This document shows, in pieces, positions 1-6,328 of a stretch of 9,588 bases of DNA. Under the pieces are notes generated by a model. The model made no database searches, was not told where the DNA came from, and was given only the letters and a program-made list of their open reading frames with translations. This DNA is from MGIIb-O2 sp964003245 (GTDB taxonomy: Archaea; Thermoplasmatota; Poseidoniia; Poseidoniales; Thalassarchaeaceae): assembly GCA_964003245.1 (NCBI GenBank), contig CAXFIU010000048.1, positions 1-9,588 on the forward strand, in the 5' to 3' direction. Made by a program: the position numbers and the translations under genes. The stretch's first letter is position 1; every line of letters begins with the position of its first letter.

Positions 1-1700
1 ATGAAATCAGTATTATTCGTGGAGATATAGTTTCAATAAATGGAACATTAATTCATCCTAATATTGGAACTTGTGATTTAGGTTGGTCAGATGGCGACGC
101 TAGCCAGTTTAGTCTAAATCTGCCATTTTCTGAGAATGGTGATTTTTCTTGGGGCCCTTCTGAAATTGAGTCCAATATCTCTATCTCAATTATAGGAGAA
201 TGTGGGACCTGGGAAGATTCTTCAGATTTAGAGACAATTGTTATTACAGTTAGTGAACCTATAATGGGTTGTACAGACTCGGAAGCAAATAATTACAATA
301 TTAATGCTACAAATGATGATGGCAGTTGCGAATATGACCAAGCCCCGGTAAGTGGTTGTATGGATTCAGAAGCAAATAATTACAATTCTGACGCTACTGA
401 AGATGATGGCAGTTGTGAATATGATGAAGAACCAGTAATGGGTTGTATGGACCCTCAAGCTATGAATTATGATAGTAATGCTACACAAGATGATGGTAGT
501 TGTGAGTATGACGAAGATCCAGAAACCGGAAGTTCTGGTTGGTGGTCTAAGACCTTACTTTGTGATGAGGAACAAGTACCTGTTGTTGATGACTATACTA
601 CTGAGGAGCAAGATAACCATATGTGTGATTTGAGTTTTATAATTGAAGACGGCAATATCACAATTAGTACAAATGGATTACCTAATCATGATTTTGAATC
701 AACTCTAGGTTGTTGTGCGAGTGCACAATCCGACACCTACACGATACCATTAACTCCAACTGATGATCCTGAATGCAATCCTTCAGTTTCTTCTGATGGT
801 TGCGTTATGGCGCCAATTAGGGGTACAATTGCTTTTTCTGTAACCGGTGTGGCAATTTATGGTCCTGAAGATGGTCCTGGAGGAGATGCAGTTGCTCTAG
901 AAGAAGGCGCTTATGAGCAAGAAGATGGTGAACAACCAGTTGACCTTGGTGTTTGCCATGGCCACTCAGGACCTGGAGGAATTTACCATTATCATGCAGA
1001 TTCTAATTGCATACATTGGCATGCTGAAGAAGGAGAAACAATGTATGACTACAATTTAGAATCTCAAAGAACCCTTAGTACACATTCTAAGATAGTAGGA
1101 TTTGCATTAGATGGATATTCAATATACGGATATACTGGCTGGAATGATGATGGTGAGGTAGTTGAAATGACCTCCTCATATAGGCTCAAAGAAGGAGCTG
1201 ATGGTTCAGGGGGAATTGATGACTATGACTATGTTCAAGGACTCGGCACATTAGATGCTTGTAATGGAATATTTAGCGCCACTCCTGATTGGCCTGAGGG
1301 TATGTATCATTACCATACTACTATGGTTAATGGAGAAGGAGGAATTGGTTTCCCCTACTTCATAAATTGTTACGCAGGAGAACTCCCTTCATCTGATGAA
1401 AGTGGTGATGATGACGATGACGATCCTTGTGCCGGACATGGAGAAACTTGGGGTCCAGGAATAGGGCCTCCTCCTGATGGCTGTGGAGGCGGTGGACCTC
1501 CTGGTGGGCAGTCTTCTGAAGGTGGATTAATTGCCATACCTTGGTTAAAGAATCCTCCTAATAGCGGATTAATATTCATATCAATATTGATGCTTGCGAC
1601 AGTCACTAGATATTCCTTTAGAGTATTGGCATCCGACTCAGGCGTTCCAAATCTGGTTGGTAAAGTTCGCGAATATCGTCTAACTCCAGAACTAGCATAG
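1..1700 (+). CDS. YHYH-domain surface protein with three Cys/Asp repeats and C-terminal membrane anchor (5' partial)
   Basis: The reading frame is open from the left edge (first whole codon at 3), so the ATG at 264 is internal and the true start and any signal peptide lie outside. In order it shows: a beta-rich Ig-like segment with two Cys (3-263); three tandem 29-residue repeats of form GCxD..A.NY...AT.DDGSCEYD (267-527); a YHYH domain (about 650-1380) with two YHYH motifs, the first flanked by a CHGH and an HWH motif; an Asp run and Gly/Pro-rich linker (about 1395-1520); a hydrophobic helix (about 1566-1611); and a short basic tail. The helix followed by Arg/Lys residues suggests a C-terminal anchor with most of the protein outside the cell. 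The YHYH family is widespread and of unknown activity; its His clusters suggest metal binding (inference). The last 83 bases overlap the 3' end of pheS on the other strand. Family assignment is firm; function is unknown. Confidence 0.88.
   Translation, partial: EISIIRGDIVSINGTLIHPNIGTCDLGWSDGDASQFSLNLPFSENGDFSWGPSEIESNISISIIGECGTWEDSSDLETIVITVSEPIMGCTDSEANNYNINATNDDGSCEYDQAPVSGCMDSEANNYNSDATEDDGSCEYDEEPVMGCMDPQAMNYDSNATQDDGSCEYDEDPETGSSGWWSKTLLCDEEQVPVVDDYTTEEQDNHMCDLSFIIEDGNITISTNGLPNHDFESTLGCCASAQSDTYTIPLTPTDDPECNPSVSSDGCVMAPIRGTIAFSVTGVAIYGPEDGPGGDAVALEEGAYEQEDGEQPVDLGVCHGHSGPGGIYHYHADSNCIHWHAEEGETMYDYNLESQRTLSTHSKIVGFALDGYSIYGYTGWNDDGEVVEMTSSYRLKEGADGSGGIDDYDYVQGLGTLDACNGIFSATPDWPEGMYHYHTTMVNGEGGIGFPYFINCYAGELPSSDESGDDDDDDPCAGHGETWGPGIGPPPDGCGGGGPPGGQSSEGGLIAIPWLKNPPNSGLIFISILMLATVTRYSFRVLASDSGVPNLVGKVREYRLTPELA
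267..527 (+). repeat. Three tandem 87-bp units encoding 29-residue Cys/Asp repeats
   Basis: Units lie at 267-353, 354-440 and 441-527 with no spacer, all in frame. Each encodes GC-[TM]-D, then A-x-N-Y, then A-T-x-DDGSC-EYD, so two Cys sit 19 residues apart in every unit among many Asp, Glu and Asn. The first two units share GC.DSEANNYN; the third differs (DPQAMNYD). The pattern suggests small modules, each held by one disulfide and possibly binding calcium (inference). Similar repeats occur, as I recall, in secreted proteins of marine Bacteroidetes and planktonic archaea. Confidence 0.9.
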
Positions 1701-3111
1701 CTAGTCTCTCTAGTCCCATCCCCCATGCACATACTGGCCATTCACTACCAAGTGGTTCAGTCACTTCTGGACGGAAGATTCCTGCTCCACCAAGCTCCAA
1801 CCATTTCCCTCTCCAGTACACCTCAACTTCCACACTCGGTTCAGTGTATGGGAAATATGCAGGTCTAACTCTAACATCTGGATAACCCATTTTTGAATAG
1901 AAAGTCTTCAATGTTGAGATTAACATTGGTAAACTTGCATTTGGCTCATGAATAATTCCTTCGATTTGATGAAACTCGGGCAGGTGTGTTCTATCTATTG
2001 TTTCTTGTCTAAAGACTCTTCCAATCCCAAATACACGTGAAGGGTTTACTGGATTTTCTGCGATATATTTCACAGTGTTTACCGTTGTATGAGTTCTCAG
2101 TAGTCCTTTCTTTGCTTCTTCTTTATCAAATTTTGAACCCCAACCCAAACTACCAGTATCATGTCCGTTTTCATGAACTGATGCCCATAGATCTAACATT
2201 TCATCTGGAATATCTATTTTCTCTGGCTCATCTAGATAAAATGTATCTTGCATAGTTCTTGCTGGATGCGATTGAGGAATAAAAAGAGCATCCATATTCC
2301 AACCTGCTGATTGAACATAATTGCCTTCTATTTCTGAGAAACCCATCTCTAGAAAAACGGATCTTATTCTTTCAATTAGTGATTGCATTGGATGAGGTCT
2401 TCCACCAACTGGCATGGGGGTATCTGCATTGACATCAAATTCTTTGTATGATGCATTTTCCCAACCTTCTTTTTGTAAAAATTCTGGCGTAATTTCTCCA
2501 ATGAGCTCAACTTCTTCCAATTCACTATCTGAGATATTTCTTCCTTTATTGGTAAGTTTCCATTCTCTTACAATATATTCCTCAATCTGAATCAAATTCT
2601 TTCTCCCGGAGAAATGTTCAACTAATTCCTTATCTAAATTATTAAAATCCATTTTTTCTTTAGATATTTTTTCAATAAAGTTAACACGTCTAGAAATTAT
2701 ATCTGTAATTTCTTTTTCATTATCAAAAGTAAAAATTCCGTTTTCAATAGATACTCCTATTGATTTCAACAAACCAATTCCGGGTCCTGCTTCATATCTT
2801 TCAAAACCTGCATTGAATAATTCACTCATTGTTCTTTTCTTCTCTGTTTGTGAAATCATCCAATTCCAAATTCTTTCCTCGAGTAAACCATTTTCAATGG
2901 CCTTAAGTCCTTCTGAACCTAATGTGACAAATTTCATATGTTTTTCAATTGTTTCTACAAATTCATTTTCATCTAGAGATTTACCTGCACCGGCAACGTG
3001 AACTTGATCCTTCCATTGTGTGATTTCTAATAACTCTTCAAGAGTCCAAACGTGCTGTTCTTTAGAACGCATACACCGGAGCATTTTTTTCTCATTATTA
3101 CCGAGTGTCAT
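1618..3111 (-). CDS. pheS: Phenylalanine--tRNA ligase alpha subunit (archaeal type)
   Basis: This is the catalytic subunit of the alpha2-beta2 enzyme that charges tRNA-Phe with phenylalanine in the cytoplasm. The 497-residue length fits the archaeal/eukaryotic form, which has a long N-terminal region (here about residues 1-230) before the class II core. Motif 1 is near residues 240-263 (HPMQSLIERI...EMGF). The family's DALFIPQ-HPAR-MQDTFYL stretch follows at 274-293. Motif 2 is at 361-385 (FGIGRVFRQE, then HLPEFHQIEG), the Phe-pocket segment FPYTEPSVE at 420-428, and motif 3 is GMGLERLAM at 464-472. The ATG at 3111 has a strong AGGAGG six bases upstream, which fixes the start. The beta-subunit gene pheT is on neither side. 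A zinc-ribbon membrane protein gene lies 59 bases upstream on the same strand. The 3' end overlaps the convergent YHYH gene by 83 bases; the ending DIRELYQPDLERL looks like a normal PheS C-terminus. Confidence 0.97.
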   Translation of the reverse strand: MTLGNNEKKMLRCMRSKEQHVWTLEELLEITQWKDQVHVAGAGKSLDENEFVETIEKHMKFVTLGSEGLKAIENGLLEERIWNWMISQTEKKRTMSELFNAGFERYEAGPGIGLLKSIGVSIENGIFTFDNEKEITDIISRRVNFIEKISKEKMDFNNLDKELVEHFSGRKNLIQIEEYIVREWKLTNKGRNISDSELEEVELIGEITPEFLQKEGWENASYKEFDVNADTPMPVGGRPHPMQSLIERIRSVFLEMGFSEIEGNYVQSAGWNMDALFIPQSHPARTMQDTFYLDEPEKIDIPDEMLDLWASVHENGHDTGSLGWGSKFDKEEAKKGLLRTHTTVNTVKYIAENPVNPSRVFGIGRVFRQETIDRTHLPEFHQIEGIIHEPNASLPMLISTLKTFYSKMGYPDVRVRPAYFPYTEPSVEVEVYWRGKWLELGGAGIFRPEVTEPLGSEWPVCAWGMGLERLAMLVLELDDIRELYQPDLERLSRMPIL

Positions 3112-3117
3112 AGGCTC

Positions 3118-3123
3118 CCTCCT
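3118..3123 (-). promoter_or_regulatory. Strong Shine-Dalgarno site of pheS
   Basis: On the minus strand the sequence reads TAGGAGGGAGCCT directly before the ATG. AGGAGG matches the CCUCC at the archaeal 16S rRNA 3' end and stands six bases from the start codon. None of the other starts visible in this window (3593 minus, 3834, 4754, 6311 minus) has a comparable site, so pheS may be translated as an internal operon gene while the others use leaderless or SD-independent initiation. Confidence 0.75.
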
Positions 3124-3170
3124 AAAACATCGAAAGAGCGTTTACTCTTGATGGTTGCTTAATGAAATAA

Positions 3171-3593
3171 TCATTCTTCTTCTTCATGCCAAAGTGTGAT
3201 TAGGCAATCAGGGCAATCAAAACTCTTCGGTTTAACTCCCTCATTCCAATAAATATTACCGCATTTCCCACATAATATTGATGTCCTAATAGGTTCAATT
3301 AGTGTAGTGTCTACTCTGTACATCACTCTCCCCGAGTCTGGCATTTCAGTTTTATCAGGCTCCCATGATAGAATCTCTTGAGGGTCAATACTGACTTCAT
3401 CTTTATACATCAATCCCAGAATTAGTAGTATTAGTCCCAATACAGATATTGGACCTGCAAAAGAAAGAACAAGCGAAGATTCTCCAGAAGAAAATAATAG
3501 TACACTCCCAAGTATTATACAAACCCATCCTGAAATAATGATATTTATTTTCACATGTCTCTGCTGAAGATAATCACCCCCATCTTCTTCCAT
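3171..3593 (-). CDS. Small two-helix membrane protein with C-terminal zinc ribbon
   Basis: This 140-residue protein belongs to no family I can name. The N-terminal 15 residues are polar. Two hydrophobic helices follow at about residues 16-36 and 41-63, joined by a very short turn containing SSGESS, so they probably form a hairpin with both termini on the same side. The C-terminal half is soluble and ends in CGKCG...CPDC (Cys 108, 111, 127, 130; CxxC-x15-CxxC), a typical zinc-ribbon or rubredoxin-like knuckle, then an acidic HEEEE tail. An in-frame TAA lies seven codons upstream, so the ATG at 3593 is the only good start; no Shine-Dalgarno site is seen. It lies 59 bases upstream of pheS on the same strand, and co-transcription is likely. 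Zinc binding is inferred from the motif; partner and role are unknown. Confidence 0.8.
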   Translation of the reverse strand: MEEDGGDYLQQRHVKINIIISGWVCIILGSVLLFSSGESSLVLSFAGPISVLGLILLILGLMYKDEVSIDPQEILSWEPDKTEMPDSGRVMYRVDTTLIEPIRTSILCGKCGNIYWNEGVKPKSFDCPDCLITLWHEEEE

Positions 3594-3687
3594 GTATTGG
3601 CGTAGATGGTTTTACCCATCAATTCACCGGATAATTTCATCTTTACAATGTGTAGGGTTCAAATGTTAAACGCCCTCGGCGATTCAA
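3594..3687. promoter_or_regulatory. Divergent spacer expected to hold promoters for the zinc-ribbon gene and tRNA-Thr
   Basis: These 94 bases separate a minus-strand gene from the plus-strand tRNA, so both transcripts should start here. A TATA-like TTTACAA at 3642-3648 would place tRNA transcription start near 3671, about 16 bases before the tRNA. On the minus strand AAATTAT (about 3633-3639) lies roughly 40 bases before the ATG at 3593. Neither is a strong match to the archaeal TATA/BRE consensus, so the region is supported by layout and the exact boxes are weak guesses. Confidence 0.35.
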
Positions 3688-3764
<77 letters not shown>

Positions 3765-3833
3765 ATAAATCTTTCATGATTTGGTAGATTCTCTTCCGTC
3801 AACGTGAAGTGTATAGGGCCTTTCGAATCAATT

Positions 3834-4709
3834 ATGTCCGCGACGGTTTTAGATGGGAAAAAGATAGGCCGTGTGATTGAAGAAGAACTAAATCATCGAA
3901 TAATTAATCTACAGAGTAAAGCGATAATTCCTCACCTTGCAGTAGTCATTGTCGGAGATGATCCAGCGAGTCATGTCTATGTGAGGAATAAAGAAATGGC
4001 TTGTGAAAGGTGTGGCATAAAGAGTACTAGAATTGATTTAGATGGGGATATATCAGAGAAAGAAATTTTAGATACAGTTAATATGTTAAATTCTGATAAT
4101 TCAGTACATGGTATCTTGGTCCAGAGTCCTCTTCCTGAAGGAATAAATGAATCGTTGGTAACTGACGCAATTTCTCCACAGAAAGATGTAGATGGTTTTC
4201 ATAAAATGAATCTAGGACGACTAGTACAAGGTGATTCTTCAGGTCTTCTTCCATGTACACCCGCTGGAATAATGAAGATATTAGAATCATCTGATATTGA
4301 TTTATCTGGAAAAAATGCACTGGTTATCGGGCGTTCTCGAATTGTAGGTATGCCCATGTCAATCCTTCTCGCTCAAAGAGGTATAGATGCAACTGTAACT
4401 ATAGCACATTCTAGAACAAAGAATCTTCAGGATATTTGTCGAGAAGCAGATTTAGTTGTTGCTGCGATAGGTAGACCTGAGTTTGTCAAATCAGAATGGA
4501 TAAAACCCGGTGCTACGGTAATAGATGTAGGCATTAATCGTGTCAAAGATTCTTCAAGAAAGAGTGGTTATAGATTAGTAGGAGATGTAGATTCAGATGC
4601 TTCTAATGTCGCTGGTAACATTACACCTGTCCCCGGAGGTGTGGGGCCAATGACTATTGCAATGCTCATGTCTAACACAATTATGGCTACTGAAAACCAG
4701 TCGAAATAA
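3834..4709 (+). CDS. folD: Methylenetetrahydrofolate dehydrogenase / methenyltetrahydrofolate cyclohydrolase
   Basis: This cytoplasmic bifunctional enzyme oxidises 5,10-methylene-THF with NAD(P)+ and hydrolyses the product to 10-formyl-THF. With the ATG at 3834 it has 291 residues, close to the family norm, and begins MSATVLDGKKI like other FolD proteins. A GTG at 3804 in the same frame would add ten residues that do not resemble the family. Visible features are catalytic Tyr49 and Lys53 in HVYVRNKE, Gln97 in ILVQSPLPEG, Asp120 in QKDVDGFH, LPCTPAGI at 139-146, the nucleotide-binding turn GRSRIVGMP at 166-174, VIDVGINR at 229-236 and the signature NITPVPGGVGPMT at 262-274. It follows tRNA-Thr by 69 bases and precedes purC by 44, and its product supplies formyl groups to purine synthesis. 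No Shine-Dalgarno site or convincing TATA box was seen before the ATG. Confidence 0.96.
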   Translation: MSATVLDGKKIGRVIEEELNHRIINLQSKAIIPHLAVVIVGDDPASHVYVRNKEMACERCGIKSTRIDLDGDISEKEILDTVNMLNSDNSVHGILVQSPLPEGINESLVTDAISPQKDVDGFHKMNLGRLVQGDSSGLLPCTPAGIMKILESSDIDLSGKNALVIGRSRIVGMPMSILLAQRGIDATVTIAHSRTKNLQDICREADLVVAAIGRPEFVKSEWIKPGATVIDVGINRVKDSSRKSGYRLVGDVDSDASNVAGNITPVPGGVGPMTIAMLMSNTIMATENQSK

Positions 4710-4753
4710 GACTAATTTTTACTGATTATTCATTAGTAATATTCATTGGGTTA

Positions 4754-5683
4754 ATGTCATCGAACAGAGTTATGGTCGAGATGTTGTATCATGGTAAAGT
4801 CAAGCAAGTATGGAGTACAGAGGATCCAGATATCATTGAGTTTAGATATACTGATCAAATTAGTGTATTCGATCAAATAATACCAAGTTTAATTCCAAGA
4901 AAAGGAGAATCATTGAATAGAACATCTTGTTATTGGTTTGAATTAGTTGAGAAGGCTGGTATTTGCGATACTCATGTGATTGAGATGAATGCTCCAGATC
5001 GAGTTAGAGCCCGTCGTTTTGATGTAATTAGAGAACCTGGGGCAATCTCAAGAGATAGAGAAAATGTATTCGTTCCTCTTGAGGTGATTTGTAGACATTA
5101 CCTTGCTGGTTCTGGTTGGAGAAGATATGATAGAGGCGATGCTTCTGCTGAAGAGTTCGGTTTTGAGCCAGGTACAGTTTTGCACGAAGGAATTAAATTA
5201 CCTGAACCATATCTAGAAGTATCAACTAAGTTCGAGAAATTTGATAGACTTTTAGATAGAGAAGAAGCTTTAGAGATATCAAATTTAACAGAAGAAGAAT
5301 TTGACTCAATACTCTCAATTGTAGTTGAAGTTGACAAAATTATTGAATCCGAGGCTAGTAAAAGAGGTTTAATCCATGTAGATGGTAAGAAAGAGTTTGC
5401 ATTGGGTGTGAATCGGGTTCCTGTATTAGTTGACTCTTTCGGAACTTTAGATGAAGACCGTTGGTGGGATGCTGAGAAATATTCAGAAGGAGAGATAGTT
5501 CAACTTTCCAAAGAATTTGTAAGAGGACATTATCTTTCTACAGGACACCATAATGAATTGTATAAGGCTAGAGAAGAAGGTACTGAAGAGCCTCCTATAC
5601 CAGCACTTCCTCAAGATATAATTGACCAGACTGCTCAGTTATATTCAGATATGTATTCTAGACTAACTGGAAATCAATTCTAG
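4754..5683 (+). CDS. purC: Phosphoribosylaminoimidazole-succinocarboxamide synthase (SAICAR synthetase)
   Basis: This enzyme joins CAIR and aspartate using ATP to make SAICAR in de novo purine synthesis. The 309-residue protein starts with the family's Gly-rich ATP loop (LYHGKVKQVW, residues 11-20). Then come TDQISVFDQIIPSLIPRKGE (33-52), which matches the form with DR.SAFD..LP.-IPGKG, the core segment VICRHYLAGSGWRRY (111-125) and STKFEKFDR (157-165). The usual DTKFEFG metal/ATP site is represented by DGKKEFALG (210-218), and the later DE.LTPDSSR segment by DSFGTLDEDRW (227-237), so a usually acidic residue is Ser228. Overall family membership is clear, with a divergent C-terminal active-site region. 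It follows folD by 44 bases with no Shine-Dalgarno site; other ATGs at 4772 and 4781 would also keep the ATP loop. Its stop is one base from the stop of the convergent gene. Confidence 0.93.
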   Translation: MSSNRVMVEMLYHGKVKQVWSTEDPDIIEFRYTDQISVFDQIIPSLIPRKGESLNRTSCYWFELVEKAGICDTHVIEMNAPDRVRARRFDVIREPGAISRDRENVFVPLEVICRHYLAGSGWRRYDRGDASAEEFGFEPGTVLHEGIKLPEPYLEVSTKFEKFDRLLDREEALEISNLTEEEFDSILSIVVEVDKIIESEASKRGLIHVDGKKEFALGVNRVPVLVDSFGTLDEDRWWDAEKYSEGEIVQLSKEFVRGHYLSTGHHNELYKAREEGTEEPPIPALPQDIIDQTAQLYSDMYSRLTGNQF

Positions 5684-5706
5684 ATTAATGATGTCTCCTC
5701 ATTAAT
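5684..5706. terminator. 8-bp perfect inverted repeat at the purC convergent junction
   Basis: ATTAATGA at 5684-5691 is exactly reverse-complemented by TCATTAAT at 5699-5706 around a seven-base loop. It begins directly after the purC stop and covers the last codons and stop of the facing gene. Both transcripts would carry the hairpin at their 3' ends. A role as bidirectional terminator or 3'-end stabiliser is inference; archaeal terminators are normally U-runs, and none follows directly here. Confidence 0.35.
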
Positions 5707-6311
5707 ATGCCACATCCCCTTCTATTTGCTGCTTTTAGTAACGTTTGTAGGTGGCGTAGAGAATCTCTGACTCCTCCATCTATCGTTTCGTTCGATTTTA
5801 TAACCCATTTTCCACTTTGCATTGTTTGTAAAAGTAGTTTGACATCTTCATTATTTAACCATCCTAAGAGTTCCATTCCGGCAAATCCTCTATTGAACCC
5901 TTCTTCTCCAAGATTCTCAGGAGATAAACCATTAGTCAGTTTTATCAATAATTCGTGAAATAATATCTCCTCTTCATTCTCTCTAGTAAATTCAAGAATA
6001 TACTCTATTGCATTACCACTATCGCTAGGGAATCTACCAATCCTATCTCTTGCAATCCCATTATCTAGCGGTTCAGGAGAGCCTCCTCCTTCTTTCCAAT
6101 CCATGATAGTTAGAAATAGCATAGTTGAATGATCGTACGGTGCTTCTTTACCTTCAACCAGATTTTTTATTTCATTAGAATATTGAACTATTTTCTTAAT
6201 TTCTTTATGGTCTCCACCTATTGATGATAAAATTGGTTCAATAAGTAAAATTGGATCATATCTAATAGGATCAAATGTATAAAATGCAGATGGCGGTATA
6301 TATTCTCCCAT
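5685..6311 (-). CDS. Uncharacterised soluble helical protein
   Basis: I do not recognise a family. From the ATG at 6311 it encodes 208 residues; a TTG four codons upstream (6323) is an alternative start and would leave five bases to the preceding stop. There is no signal peptide, membrane helix or Cys-pair motif, so it is probably cytoplasmic. The N-terminus is Pro/Tyr-rich (GEYIPPSAFYTFDPIRYDP). The middle is acidic and helical with an EFTRENEEEILFHELL stretch and a Gly-rich loop (DWKEGGGSPEP). The C-terminus is helical and ends in basic residues (NRRGCGILMRRHH). It starts 17 bases after the stop of the giant surface protein on the same strand, so the two are very likely co-transcribed. It might act with that protein's cytoplasmic tail, but nothing in the sequence proves this. 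It is convergent with purC, one base between stops. Confidence 0.75.
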   Translation of the reverse strand: MGEYIPPSAFYTFDPIRYDPILLIEPILSSIGGDHKEIKKIVQYSNEIKNLVEGKEAPYDHSTMLFLTIMDWKEGGGSPEPLDNGIARDRIGRFPSDSGNAIEYILEFTRENEEEILFHELLIKLTNGLSPENLGEEGFNRGFAGMELLGWLNNEDVKLLLQTMQSGKWVIKSNETIDGGVRDSLRHLQTLLKAANRRGCGILMRRHH

Positions 6312-6328
6312 AAAAAACCCCAATTTTA

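Noticed and set aside
264..266. ATG as the start of the YHYH gene
   Set aside because: The frame is open for 87 codons upstream to the window edge and encodes a plausible Ig-like segment; starting here would cut directly before the first repeat and leave no signal peptide.
267..527. Short regular repeats that might be read as a CRISPR array
   Set aside because: The units are contiguous, 87 bases, in frame and conserved at protein level, with no unique spacers; they are coding repeats.
1370..1741. An open frame on the minus strand opposite the end of the YHYH gene
   Set aside because: It is antisense to the Gly/Pro/Asp-rich linker, its protein is low-complexity (Ser, Pro and Gly runs), and both strands here are already explained by the YHYH and pheS genes.
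2037..2255. Open frames opposite pheS (2037-2255 and 2813-3001, plus strand)
   Set aside because: They lie wholly antisense to a confidently identified gene and their proteins show no recognisable features.
3134..3149. AAGAG/CTCTT inverted repeat in the gap before pheS
   Set aside because: Five A/T-rich pairs with a six-base loop and no associated U-run; not enough for an attenuator or terminator.
3671..3681. CGCC-CTC-GGCG hairpin just before tRNA-Thr
   Set aside because: A four-base stem with a three-base loop is too short to distinguish from chance in the transcript leader.
3804..3806. GTG as the start of folD
   Set aside because: The ten added residues do not resemble FolD N-termini, whereas the ATG at 3834 gives the usual length and opening.
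4711..4737. ACTAAT/ATTAGT inverted repeat and a T5 run between folD and purC
   Set aside because: Six pairs around a 15-base loop in very AT-rich sequence; the T-run could be a weak terminator but purC starts 44 bases after folD, so read-through is at least as likely.
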